A DNA stretch of 64,000 nucleotides, from contig JBNKRV010000067.1 in assembly GCA_050296935.1 (NCBI GenBank), positions 1 through 64,000 on the forward strand. The letters are read 5' to 3'. Positions 28,084 to 37,701 of this stretch are shown piece after piece. Position numbers and translations under genes: made by a program. Below the pieces are notes generated by a model. It saw only the letters and a list, made by a program, of their open reading frames with translations, had not been told where the DNA came from and ran no database searches. The DNA is from Saccharicrinis sp050296935. GTDB taxonomy: Bacteria > Bacteroidota > Bacteroidia > Bacteroidales > Marinilabiliaceae. Position 1 is the stretch's first letter. Each line of letters starts with the position of its first letter.

Positions 28084-29685
28084 TTAAAAGCCCTTTAGTT
28101 CCATTGTTACTGTAGGAATCAATAATAACAATCCTAAAACTATCAGAATGAGCATAAATGGAGCAATCCATTTCACCCATTTTTCATATGGAATGCGCGC
28201 AACTCCCAATACTCCAATTAAAACGCCCGATGTTGGAGTAATCATATTGGTAAATCCATCCCCAAACTGGAAAGCCATTACCGTTGCCTGGCGTGAAACT
28301 CCAATCAAATCAGAAAACTGTGACATCATAGGCATGGTTAAGGCTGCTTTTCCACTTCCTGATGGAATTGCAATGTTCAAAATGGTTTGGAAAACATACA
28401 TCATACTTACTGAAGCCATTTTCCCTAAGTCACTCATGGCTTGTGAGGTGTAATATAATAAAGTATCAATAATGTTCCCATCTTCCAACACTACGATAAT
28501 TCCACCAGCAAGGCCTACTACCATTGCTGCCGACATAATATCTTTTGCCCCGGCCAGGAAGTCATTGACAATCTTGTTAGCAGAGCTGCTCCTTGCTAAG
28601 CCTGAGAAAATTCCCATAGCAAGAAATAAAGTTGCAATTTCTTTCACATACCAATCGTATCCCATTACACCCACAAGTAATAACAGAATAGTGAAGAGTA
28701 GTAAGTTTAAGATAAAAAAATGAACCGATTTACGAAGACTTACTGCGCTAAGCACAACAAACAATCCCGCTAAAACAGGAAAAATTGGCCAATTAACTGA
28801 TCCTGTCCCAACTTTGAGTTCTGTTGTAGGCAGTAAGAAGGCATATACAACAAAAATAACAGATAATATTCCTCCTGTTATCCAGGCCATTTTAGGGGTG
28901 TGAAATTCAAGGGATTCAACATCTGTATTGCCTTTTTCTCTCCAATAAGCATCGTCTTCATAAACAACCGATGCTTTTGGGTTTTTCTTTATCTTCTTTG
29001 CATAACGCAAAATGTAGATAATTCCAACAAGGTTAATAACTACAAAACAAAATAACCGGTACTCAATGCCGGAGAATAACGGAATGTCCGACAATCCTTG
29101 TGCAATTCCGATGGTAAACGGATTTAGTAATGCTCCTGCAAATCCCAGCCCCGCAGCTACAAAGCTTAAGGATACACCAACAATTGAATCGTAACCCATC
29201 GTAATTGACAAAGGAACAAAGATGATGATGAATGCAATGGTCTCTTCACTCATTCCAAAAATGGCACCGAAAAGGCTGAACATTAGCATTATCAGGGTCA
29301 TGATAATATTATCGACACCTAAAAATTTAACCGCTTTGTTTTTCTCTAACCCCCGGGAAAATTTTAAGAATGAATAAATACCCACATCAATTGATTTGCT
29401 CTCGTTCATTATCCAGAATGCCCCACCAATCATTAGAATAAAAACAATAATATGTGAAGTGTTCACAAAGCCATCAAACAGGGCAGAAAAAATCTGCCAG
29501 GTCTGGGGGCTATTTTCGATATAATGAAAGGAATTGTTTACAATGACCTCTCTTGCAGTTCCGCTAACGATTACTTTTTCTCGTTCAAAACTTCCACCCG
29601 GGATAAACCATGTTAATGCTGCTGAAGCAACAATAATAAAAAAAACGATCACATAAGTATGCGGAATCTTTTTCTTTTTAAACAT
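28084..29685 (-). CDS. yfcC: YfcC-family (DcuC-like) membrane transporter
   Basis: 533 residues with about 12 hydrophobic segments. The N-terminus (KKKIPHTYVIVFFIIVASA…TWFIPGGSF) and the conserved C-terminal half (IPSGSGKAALTMPMMS, QFGDGFTNMITPTSGVLIG) are characteristic of the YfcC group of the C4-dicarboxylate/arginine-ornithine type permeases. The family is thought to move amino acids or organic anions; the substrate here cannot be read from sequence. It sits between a PKD/adhesin-like lipoprotein (55 bp upstream) and the phosphatase. The neighbours give no clear substrate hint. Confidence 0.85.
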   Translation of the reverse strand: MFKKKKIPHTYVIVFFIIVASAALTWFIPGGSFEREKVIVSGTAREVIVNNSFHYIENSPQTWQIFSALFDGFVNTSHIIVFILMIGGAFWIMNESKSIDVGIYSFLKFSRGLEKNKAVKFLGVDNIIMTLIMLMFSLFGAIFGMSEETIAFIIIFVPLSITMGYDSIVGVSLSFVAAGLGFAGALLNPFTIGIAQGLSDIPLFSGIEYRLFCFVVINLVGIIYILRYAKKIKKNPKASVVYEDDAYWREKGNTDVESLEFHTPKMAWITGGILSVIFVVYAFLLPTTELKVGTGSVNWPIFPVLAGLFVVLSAVSLRKSVHFFILNLLLFTILLLLVGVMGYDWYVKEIATLFLAMGIFSGLARSSSANKIVNDFLAGAKDIMSAAMVVGLAGGIIVVLEDGNIIDTLLYYTSQAMSDLGKMASVSMMYVFQTILNIAIPSGSGKAALTMPMMSQFSDLIGVSRQATVMAFQFGDGFTNMITPTSGVLIGVLGVARIPYEKWVKWIAPFMLILIVLGLLLLIPTVTMELKGF

Positions 29686-29740
29686 AGGTAGACTAGTTAT
29701 TGGATGCTAGGTTTTTAATATGTCAATTATCTCAATTGGG

Positions 29741-30688
29741 TTAATTTGGTTCTATATAGTCATAATAACTTGTTACACGAATGCTGTCAATTGCTAACTG
29801 ACTTCCACCAGGTGCAGGAGTCACTAACCTGAAACCAAGATAAATAGTGTCTCCGGTAAATTCAGATATGTCCAATTTATGTCGATGGATACCATTTCCT
29901 GGTTTGGTTGCGTATTTTGACCACCATTCCTCTTTGACTTCTTTTATCAGGTAAACACAACTATCGACATCCTGTGTGGTGTTTGAAATATAAACCTGGT
30001 AACTTTCTGGCCATTCACCACTTTTAGTTAACGACATAGCATCCCATTGTACTGTGAATGAGTCGGTTTCAGAAAGCGGGATTTTAGGACTAATCATCCA
30101 GTTGTCTGCATCAGGAACTGGTACATTTGTATAATGAGAGGTGGACGCTGCTACATTACTTTGAAAGTCATTGTTGTAAACTACTTTCCAGGCTTTGTCA
30201 AACAGAATGGGGTTATCAGGAATTCCATCATCATTATGAACTACTAACCAGGAACTTGATAAACTATCTCCGGTAGTTTCTTTTGGGGCATAGCTGTCAA
30301 AAGCCTCAGTGAAAATGTACTCGTAGAGTGGTTTAATGGTTAAGGGATACTTAAAAGTGTCAGGCTCCATGTTGGGTATGTTGGCAATCAGATAAACATC
30401 ATAGTCACCAGGATTATAATATATGTGGTAGATTGTGTCGTCAGAAGATGTTGAAACTTCTCCGTCTCCAAATCTCCAAGTGTATTCTGGTTCTCCCAAT
30501 TCCGCAGCAATTGTACATAAGTTAATAAATGTAATTTTAGCTGGAATCCTGAAATTATTGTCAGATTTTACTTCGAAATTTAAATACACTATTGGTTGAT
30601 CCGCTGGTGGTGTATATTTTGGATTACACGAAATAGCCAAGTAGGTTATTGTAGTGATAGCGAGTATATAGATTTGAAATTTTTTCAT
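29741..30688 (-). CDS. PKD-domain lipoprotein with cleaved-adhesin/choice-of-anchor-like domain
   Basis: 315 residues with lipobox LAISC (Cys21). A PKD-like domain (about 35-115) carries YTWRFGDGEVS and YYNPGDYDVYL. A C-terminal beta-sandwich (about 130-310) has the FTEAFDS start, ADNWMISPKIPL and LAIDSIRV that mark the cleaved-adhesin/choice-of-anchor J fold. It is probably surface-exposed. It lies 55 bp upstream of the permease on the same strand, so co-transcription is possible. No enzymatic motif is seen. Confidence 0.8.
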   Translation of the reverse strand: MKKFQIYILAITTITYLAISCNPKYTPPADQPIVYLNFEVKSDNNFRIPAKITFINLCTIAAELGEPEYTWRFGDGEVSTSSDDTIYHIYYNPGDYDVYLIANIPNMEPDTFKYPLTIKPLYEYIFTEAFDSYAPKETTGDSLSSSWLVVHNDDGIPDNPILFDKAWKVVYNNDFQSNVAASTSHYTNVPVPDADNWMISPKIPLSETDSFTVQWDAMSLTKSGEWPESYQVYISNTTQDVDSCVYLIKEVKEEWWSKYATKPGNGIHRHKLDISEFTGDTIYLGFRLVTPAPGGSQLAIDSIRVTSYYDYIEPN

Positions 30689-30749
30689 TGTTTTTGCCAG
30701 ATTAACTTTAACATTTATTTTGACTGATTACTATAAACGTAAATGTTTG

Positions 30750-31922
30750 CTATTTAATTTCCATTTCAAATTGTTTTAGCTTAACAAATGCTTTTAACAG
30801 TGGTTTACGAAATCTATAACGTGCATTTTTTTGTCTGCCTAGTTTTGTGAGAATTTCTGCACGTTCTCTTTTGCAAAGCATTCCCAGATTGTAGTTGATT
30901 GATTCTGCTTTGTGCTCACCTCCAGTAATTGAGTTGTATTCTTTAAGTACTTCGTTGGATCCAAAAGAATTTTCAAAATCTGTATTTGCCATAGCACAAG
31001 CTAATAAAACATCAGCAAACTGGTTTTTCCCAGAAGCGCTGCTTGTTGCTTTTTGGTAGGCGTTACGGATACTGTAATCCGAAGTGTTGATACTTTTGAT
31101 TACTGCTGAATTAAAATGGCTTATGTCAATTTTAACCTTTTCTTCCTCAATAGCCTCATATGCAGAATGTTTACAAAGTAAATGTAAATAATTGGGGAAG
31201 CCGCTAGACAATTCAATAATCTTGTCAATAATTTCTTCATTTGTTTTTAATCCAACAAGGTTCAGGTTGTATTTAATTAACTCATTGGCTTCGTTATCAG
31301 GCATTAAGGGTAATTCAATTTGCCTGATACACCTTTCAATGGAATGATGTTCGCCTATTAATTTATCAACACTTTGAGCAATTCCAACAATTAAAAGCGA
31401 AATATATGGCAGATTATCTGACAGGAGTTTAATCATGTCGGCCATTTGAGTTTTGGTTTCGCTGCTTTTGATGCTGTCAAATTCATCAAAAATAAAAAGA
31501 ATACTTTCGTCAAGAGCTGTCAGGATATTTTCAATTGCTGTTGGAGTCAATTCAATATCTTCAGGATAATAGGCCGGAACGATTTCAGGTTTTTCAGATG
31601 GTTTATAGCCAATTTCAGAAACAGGGTTAACCAAAACAATTTTTCGAAGCGCACGGTCCCAAATGCTTTTAAAATCATCATTTCGATTACAGGTTACTTT
31701 TATGACCATCAAATCTTCGTAAAAATACCTGCTCATGTTTGCCAGGGAAGTTTTACCAGCGCCCCTTGGTCCATACATCACTGCATGTTGTCCTTTTTCT
31801 AAGATTGCCTGTCTGATTTCTTCCAGCTCATTTTTCCTTCCCGAAAAGAGTTCAATGTTTTCAACAGGTGATGATGGTGTAAATATTTCGTTTATTAATC
31901 GAAGCTTTTCTTCCTTGTTCAT
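30750..31922 (-). CDS. AAA/STAND-type ATPase
   Basis: 390 residues, no signal peptide. FSGRKNELEEI precedes Walker A (MYGPRGAGKTSLANM, about 50-64) and Walker B is ILFIFDEFDS (about 142-151); a sensor-1-like LLIVGIAQS follows. The C-terminal 100 residues look like a winged-helix domain (GSNEVLKEYNSITG … RFRKPLLKAFVK). This resembles archaeal-type/Orc1-like ATPases widespread as stand-alone bacterial genes of unknown role. It is divergent from the TPR-CHAT gene with 65 bp between the two starts, so they share a promoter region. TAAATTTG at 31943-31950 on this strand fits a -7 box. Confidence 0.85.
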   Translation of the reverse strand: MNKEEKLRLINEIFTPSSPVENIELFSGRKNELEEIRQAILEKGQHAVMYGPRGAGKTSLANMSRYFYEDLMVIKVTCNRNDDFKSIWDRALRKIVLVNPVSEIGYKPSEKPEIVPAYYPEDIELTPTAIENILTALDESILFIFDEFDSIKSSETKTQMADMIKLLSDNLPYISLLIVGIAQSVDKLIGEHHSIERCIRQIELPLMPDNEANELIKYNLNLVGLKTNEEIIDKIIELSSGFPNYLHLLCKHSAYEAIEEEKVKIDISHFNSAVIKSINTSDYSIRNAYQKATSSASGKNQFADVLLACAMANTDFENSFGSNEVLKEYNSITGGEHKAESINYNLGMLCKRERAEILTKLGRQKNARYRFRKPLLKAFVKLKQFEMEIK

Positions 31923-31987
31923 TTTTATTATCTTTAATTACGCAAATTTAAAAAAATACGAAGTATTCCATAATTTAATTATACGTC

Positions 31988-34900
31988 ATGAAGTTACATA
32001 AGCTTTTATTGGTTGTGTCTTGTTTATTTGTGGTAACTGTTTCCTGGTCACAAACTTATGAGGAAGATACTGATTTGGCTTCAAAATATTACGCCAAGGG
32101 AATTGAACTAAAAAATAAATTTGATTTAGACAGTGCTGAATTTTATTTAAATAGTGCTGCCGTACTTTTCAAAAAACACGAGGTTTGGGAAAACTACCTG
32201 ATCGTGAGCAACGAGGCGGGAACCATTTTCCTGGCAAGAGGGAAAGTGCAGGAAGCTATCGATTTTTACAATGTACAGATTAATCTGGCGGTTGAAAAGT
32301 TTGGTGAATCGAATGAGTATTTAGCAAACCTGTATAATAATATGGGGCGTGCTTATTTTTATAAAGGGGATGTTTCGGCTGCACTTGATCTTTATGATAA
32401 AGCCTTGGCTATTAGGATATCGCTGGGAGATCAGGAAAGTGTTTTTGCATCTAACTTGTTCAATGATATGGGAAATGCTTACACTGAACAAGGTGAATTT
32501 GATTTGGCGCTTGATTACTATCAAAAAGCATTGGAGATTAGAAAGAAGATTTTAGGTGAAATGCATCCTGAAACAGCTTTATCATATAACAACATTGGAA
32601 TAATATGGAAAGAAAAGGCACAGTATGATAAAGCAATTGAATATCATCAAAAAGCCATTGAAATTCAGAAAAAAATATTTGGTGATGATTATCCAGAACT
32701 CGCCAATTATTACCAGGGGATTGGTAATGCTTATAAAGACAAAATGGAGCTTGATCAGGCTATGGAATATTATCAGAAGGCTTATTCTATAAGGAAAAAG
32801 GCTTATTCTGAAAATCATCCATTAGTTGCTAAAGATATTATCAATATTGCAACTATTTATTCAGAAAAAGGTGATTTTGATAATGCAATGAGTTATTTTC
32901 AGAATGCTCTTAGGATTCAAAAACAGACTTTAGGAGAAGGACACCCTGACATGGCCATCACTTACAATAATCTGGGAAACATCTATGAAAAAGATGGACA
33001 ACATGACTTGGCATTAGCATTTTATTTAAATGCATTAGACATTAAAAAGGCTGTTGTTGGTGAAATGCATCCAGAAATCGCTGATTATTATACAAATATC
33101 GGAAATATTTATGCAGCAAAGGGTGATAATGAACAAGCTCTGGATTATCATAGAAAAGCACTGGATATAAAAATACAATTTTATGGGCAGAAGCATCCTG
33201 CTGTAGTTTTGCCTTACCTGAATATTGCGCAGATTTATTATAAAGAACAAGAATATTCTGAGGCTTTAAATTATTATCAGAGAAGCCTTTCTTCGAATGT
33301 CAAAAACTTTAATCCTGAGGCAACTAATACGTTTGCCAATCCTATTATTGCAGATTATTACAATGCACAGAATTTATTGAGTTCGCTTAGGGGGAAAGCA
33401 AAAGCTTTGGTAGGAAAATACAAGCAGGGCGGAGTTGAACAGGATTTAATGACTGCTTATGCATGTTATGTTAAGTGCGATACTATTATTGGTATAATCC
33501 GAAAAACAAGTACATCTAAAACGGATAAGATTGAGTTTGGGAAAGTCTCATCTAAAATATACGATGAAGCAATTGATGTATGCTTTAAGCTCGATCAACT
33601 ACAAAAAAATATCCTGGGAAGTAAGTATTTAAAGCAGGCGTTCTATTTTTCCGAAAAAAATAAAGCTGGAGTATTGCTGGAGGCTTTAGCCAGTTCTGAA
33701 GCTAAAAAGTTTGCAGGAATTCCCGATGACTTGCTGGAAGAAGAAAGAAATCTGAAAAACCAGATAGCTGCGCTTGAAACTAAATTAGCAGAAACCTACG
33801 ACGAAAAGTCAGAAGGGACAATCAGAGATGAATTATTTAAGCTGAATCGCAAATATGATAAGCTGATTGCTGATTTTGAAAAGAATTATCCAGAGTACCA
33901 TGAAATGAAATATAATAATGAGTCACTTTCTGTGGAACAATTACAGTCAGTGCTTGATAATGAAACAGCCGTCAGGGAGTATTTTGTCGGAGATAGTTTG
34001 ATAAGCATTTTTACCATTACTAAGGATAAAATAATGATGGAAAAATCAGTTCCTGATGATGCTTTTGATTTACAGATATTTAGTTTTAGAAAAGCCATTA
34101 CTTCGAACAGTTTAAGTGATGTAAAACAATATGTGAAGGATGCTTATAAGTATTATAACCTCTTGTTTCCGACTGCTTTACCTGAGAATATAGTACGGCT
34201 GGTCGTTATTCCTGATGGGAATCTTGGTTTAATTCCTTTTGAAGCTTTATTGACGGAAGCTTATAGTGGGAAATATGAGCAGTTTCACAAATATCCTTAC
34301 TTAATAAAAAAGTATGAAATCAGCTATAATTATTCGGCCAGATTGTTTTATAAAGAATCAAAAGCCAGTGTCCCTGTTGAAAATACTGGAAGTTGGTTGG
34401 GATATGCTCCTGTATTTAATAATGTTAGTAATTTGATGATTAATGAAAATTACATTTCTCCGTTACCTGCAACTGAGGATGAGGTCAATACTATAAAAAA
34501 GGAGTTTGAAGCTAAAAACCATGTGGTGGAAGCTAAGTTTTTTGATGATGCAAGTGAAACTTATTTAAAGTCAAAGGAGGTGAAAAAGTTTAAGTATTTG
34601 CATATTGCAACACATGGTTTTGTGAATTCAGAAAAACCTGAACTTTCGGGAATAATTTTGTCTCAGAAGAAATCAGATGGTAATGATGGTGTCCTGTATA
34701 CAGGTGAAATTTATAATATGGAACTTAATTCTGATTTAGTTGTGTTGTCTGCTTGTGAAACTGGTCTTGGAAAGGTTTCAAAAGGGGAGGGGATAATCGG
34801 TCTTTCGAGGGCATTGTTGTATGCTGGAACTAACAATATTATTGTTTCGCTTTGGAAAGTTGCTGATGAATCAACATCGGAGTTAATGATTGATTTTTAC

Positions 34901-35038
34901 GCTCATTTATTAAGTAATGAAGTGTTAGCTAAGTCAGTATACGCCAATTCATTACATGCTTCTAAGTTAAACATGATCAATGGTAAGAAGTTTAGCCACC
35001 CATTTTTCTGGTCGCCGTTTATTTTGGTGGGACAGTAA
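31988..35038 (+). CDS. Secreted TPR-CHAT protein (caspase-like peptidase domain)
   Basis: 1016 residues: a signal peptide (MKLHKLLLVVSCLFVVTVSWSQ), about ten kinesin-light-chain-type TPR units (about 30-440; A-x-x-Y-x-x-A-L-x-I-[RK]-[KQ] with H-P-[ED] turns), a helical linker with coiled coil (about 560-640), and a CHAT domain (about 700-1010). The CHAT catalytic dyad is visible as His in LHIATHGFVN (about 874) and Cys in VVLSACETGLG (about 921), with SLWKVAD following. Family knowledge: CHAT domains are clan CD peptidases, active in several signalling and defence systems. The signal peptide places this one outside the cytoplasm, which argues against a simple intracellular effector role. It is divergent from the AAA ATPase. 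Confidence 0.92.
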   Translation: MKLHKLLLVVSCLFVVTVSWSQTYEEDTDLASKYYAKGIELKNKFDLDSAEFYLNSAAVLFKKHEVWENYLIVSNEAGTIFLARGKVQEAIDFYNVQINLAVEKFGESNEYLANLYNNMGRAYFYKGDVSAALDLYDKALAIRISLGDQESVFASNLFNDMGNAYTEQGEFDLALDYYQKALEIRKKILGEMHPETALSYNNIGIIWKEKAQYDKAIEYHQKAIEIQKKIFGDDYPELANYYQGIGNAYKDKMELDQAMEYYQKAYSIRKKAYSENHPLVAKDIINIATIYSEKGDFDNAMSYFQNALRIQKQTLGEGHPDMAITYNNLGNIYEKDGQHDLALAFYLNALDIKKAVVGEMHPEIADYYTNIGNIYAAKGDNEQALDYHRKALDIKIQFYGQKHPAVVLPYLNIAQIYYKEQEYSEALNYYQRSLSSNVKNFNPEATNTFANPIIADYYNAQNLLSSLRGKAKALVGKYKQGGVEQDLMTAYACYVKCDTIIGIIRKTSTSKTDKIEFGKVSSKIYDEAIDVCFKLDQLQKNILGSKYLKQAFYFSEKNKAGVLLEALASSEAKKFAGIPDDLLEEERNLKNQIAALETKLAETYDEKSEGTIRDELFKLNRKYDKLIADFEKNYPEYHEMKYNNESLSVEQLQSVLDNETAVREYFVGDSLISIFTITKDKIMMEKSVPDDAFDLQIFSFRKAITSNSLSDVKQYVKDAYKYYNLLFPTALPENIVRLVVIPDGNLGLIPFEALLTEAYSGKYEQFHKYPYLIKKYEISYNYSARLFYKESKASVPVENTGSWLGYAPVFNNVSNLMINENYISPLPATEDEVNTIKKEFEAKNHVVEAKFFDDASETYLKSKEVKKFKYLHIATHGFVNSEKPELSGIILSQKKSDGNDGVLYTGEIYNMELNSDLVVLSACETGLGKVSKGEGIIGLSRALLYAGTNNIIVSLWKVADESTSELMIDFYAHLLSNEVLAKSVYANSLHASKLNMINGKKFSHPFFWSPFILVGQ

Positions 35039-35083
35039 TTTAGAAATTGGTGCATTTGTATATTGGAAATTAGAGCCTTGAAA

Positions 35084-35118
35084 TTAGTTACTGCTTGCCA
35101 CAAGCAAGCAGTAACTAA
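35084..35118. terminator. Bidirectional terminator between convergent genes
   Basis: A perfect 15-bp stem, TTAGTTACTGCTTGC paired with GCAAGCAGTAACTAA, around the 5-nt loop CACAA. It lies between the 3' ends of the CHAT gene (plus) and the subtilase gene (minus), and A/T-rich DNA flanks both sides. Confidence 0.75.
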
Positions 35119-35226
35119 TGGTTTGTTCCCAAATAAAGTGCGAATACTCGCGTGCTACCATTTTTTTTTGAGTTTTTCCTCTGAGAGTCCCTGTGGTTCT
35201 CCAGGTATCTCTGTTTAATAACCATT

Positions 35227-36906
35227 TTAAAACTTTACAACTTTTTGTTGCAAAACAATATTATTTGTAGTGAGCCTTAACAGATAAAGGCCACTACTTA
35301 AATCATTAAACTGCTCGTAGGTGGTTATTTTATAGTTGTTTTTTACTTCTTGTTGAAAGTCATCAATCATCTTGTGTCCCTTCAAATCAAACATTTCAAT
35401 TCGTATATTGTAAGGAATCCCAATTTGCTGACTTAAAAACTCAACATGTAATTCATCTTTAAAAGGGTTTGGAAATACTCTCATGGAACCACTTTTTTGT
35501 GTATCAATGGCACCAGAAGAATTTAAATAAATATGTGCTGCATAAATATCGGGAATACCAAATCCTAAACTGGTATCTGGTGCACTAAACTGGCTCGAAC
35601 TTCTTTTAATAATGTCGATAACCTGCATGTTTGTCAGCTCAGGATGTGCCTGCCATAAACAAGCGACCAGGCCGGCCATTGTTGGTGAAGAAAAGGATGT
35701 GCCGCTTGATGTTGAGACACTTCCATCTGTTCCTGAAACAATTGATGGTAAGCCAATTGCACATACATCAGGTTTTATTCTTTGATCTGAGGTTGGGCCA
35801 TAAGAACTGAAATAAGCTCTTCTTCCATCCTGCATAATTGCTCCAACAGTTAAAATACTATCTGCATCAGCAGGAGCTGAGATGTATTTCCATTGACCAA
35901 TACCTTCGTTTCCTGCACTTGTAACCACTAAAATCCCTTTACTGGCTGCAATATCCGCTGCGCGGGTAATAATAGTTGTGTTTCCGTCTAGGTCAGCATA
36001 AGTATGACTTGTCGATGCATCATCAAAATCGCTGTAACCCAGTGAGCTGTTGATGATGTCGGCACCCACACTGTCAGCAAACTCAGCAGCCACTACCCAA
36101 TTATGTTCTTCGATAATGTATTCCGTTGCAGCCTGTTCTGAACGTAATAGCCAATAAGATGCTTTTGGAGCGGTCCCTAATAATTGCCCTGGGATATTTC
36201 CTGCCATGGTTGAAAGCACTTTCATTCCATGACTATCGGCATCGTAAACCTGCCTGTCTCCATCTACAAAATCACGTACTCCAAGTATTTGGTTATTAGC
36301 CCGTAAACTGTCAAATGCCGGGAGTTGATCCACTTTGTAAAAACCAGCATCTAAAATGGCAATTTGCATACCCTGTCCCTGGTAACCTTCCTTGTGCATC
36401 AAGTGGCCGTTGTGTATCTGTATTTGTTTAAATGATGTTCCATAAATTTCAAAATAACTTGAATCAAACTCTTCAGTACCTAATTGCTTAACCTGTTTTT
36501 TTTTCGATAAGCTCATTTTCAATACATTAGATTTAACCTTGTCCAATCCTACAGAGCGAACAAATGACAATCGATCCAGGGTGTCAATAAGTGCTGTGTC
36601 GGTTGAGAAAACACTCACTGAGTTCATCCATTTTGAAACGTTCACTATTTTTAGTCCAAGCGATTTCAAACTATCAATATAGAATTTGCTTGCCGGTAAA
36701 TCAATTTCTGTGATGGAGATTCCTGCTTTGGCTCTTCGTGATAGTGCCCTTTGAGAAAGAAACTCTTCAGGTTTATCGATTGTATAATTTGAATGCTTTT
36801 TATCTGTTAAGTTTACCAAATAATGTTTTGGTGATATTTGAGCAGTAACATTGCTGGAAAATGTAACCATTGCCATTGCAGCTATGAGTAGACGGAATTT
36901 TATCAT
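35227..36906 (-). CDS. Subtilisin-like (S8) serine protease with T9SS sorting domain
   Basis: 559 residues: a signal peptide ending NVTAQ, an inhibitor_I9-like propeptide (about 22-130), and an S8 domain with the triad Asp in IAILDAGFYK (about 187), His in DADSHGMKV (about 224) and Ser in GTSFSSPTMAGL (about 404), plus the oxyanion Asn in TSAGNEG (about 327). The C-terminal sorting domain (MRVFPNPFKDELHVEF … QQKVVKF) marks T9SS export. Its role should be extracellular proteolysis or maturation of other surface proteins. It is convergent with the CHAT gene and followed upstream by about 800 bp without genes. Confidence 0.93.
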   Translation of the reverse strand: MIKFRLLIAAMAMVTFSSNVTAQISPKHYLVNLTDKKHSNYTIDKPEEFLSQRALSRRAKAGISITEIDLPASKFYIDSLKSLGLKIVNVSKWMNSVSVFSTDTALIDTLDRLSFVRSVGLDKVKSNVLKMSLSKKKQVKQLGTEEFDSSYFEIYGTSFKQIQIHNGHLMHKEGYQGQGMQIAILDAGFYKVDQLPAFDSLRANNQILGVRDFVDGDRQVYDADSHGMKVLSTMAGNIPGQLLGTAPKASYWLLRSEQAATEYIIEEHNWVVAAEFADSVGADIINSSLGYSDFDDASTSHTYADLDGNTTIITRAADIAASKGILVVTSAGNEGIGQWKYISAPADADSILTVGAIMQDGRRAYFSSYGPTSDQRIKPDVCAIGLPSIVSGTDGSVSTSSGTSFSSPTMAGLVACLWQAHPELTNMQVIDIIKRSSSQFSAPDTSLGFGIPDIYAAHIYLNSSGAIDTQKSGSMRVFPNPFKDELHVEFLSQQIGIPYNIRIEMFDLKGHKMIDDFQQEVKNNYKITTYEQFNDLSSGLYLLRLTTNNIVLQQKVVKF

Positions 36907-37701
36907 TTCTAGAAAGTTTATTTTAATCTTAACGTTGACTTATTTTCAATAAGTATGTAAGATTAGTAAAATAATTGGATATTAGCAAAGTGATGTTTGT
37001 ATTTTATTCCATGCAATTTAGGCTTCTATTCATTCACATTTAACTTTTCTTATCAACAGTTTGCTGGTTCACTGGTGTTGTGTTAACCAGTATTTGTTAA
37101 GTTTTTTTTGCAAATTTAAAAGATATTTAATTGACTATTAATACTTTAATAAATATAAACCTGGCAAGTGCACCGGGGCTGTATCAAAACTAGTTTTGCC
37201 ATAAATTTTTCTTTCAATCTTGCATCAATCCAATCAACCTGCTTTCAATCTTGTTGAAATACGCTCTTTTGTTGTTGAAATGAAAGTAAAATTGCATTGA
37301 ATTAGACTTTTGATACAGCCCCAATTACCAGGAATATCATACTTGACTTAATACTAGTTATCCCATCCTCTTTTAGGTTTGTCTAATTTTACTTAAAACT
37401 AACCATATTTTTGTTTTGTAAAACTAAAGGACATACTCAGTATAAATAATAGAACATGTAATGCTCATTCTTTACTCTGGTGTATCTCTCAGGTTCTTTG
37501 TGCAATCCGGTGTAATAATTTTTGCCACCAAACGCAAAACGTAAAAGGCCCCACATCTAAACACATAACCTTTTAGCTATTTGCAAATTCGAGTAATTAT
37601 AAAAAAATCTAAACCTCAAATAAATATAAATCTAAAAGATTGAAGTTGGAAGAAATAGTAACAGAATTCTATTCTTCAAGCTTCGTGCTTCTAGCTTCTC
37701 A
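36907..37701. other. Gene-free stretch carrying a MITE
   Basis: Apart from the 148-bp element at 37175-37322 I see no coding sequence, RNA or strong hairpin here. The DNA is very AT-rich. It separates two minus-strand genes, the subtilase and the multi-cofactor dehydrogenase. Confidence 0.6.
37175..37322. mobile_element. 148-bp MITE, copy 1 (GGGGCTGTATCAAAA ends)
   Basis: Perfect 15-bp terminal inverted repeats, GGGGCTGTATCAAAA and TTTTGATACAGCCCC. The whole element is the reverse complement of 48179-48326 with about three substitutions in 148 bp. It has no coding capacity, so it must have been moved in trans by a transposase not present in this window. No clear target duplication is visible. 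Confidence 0.85.
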
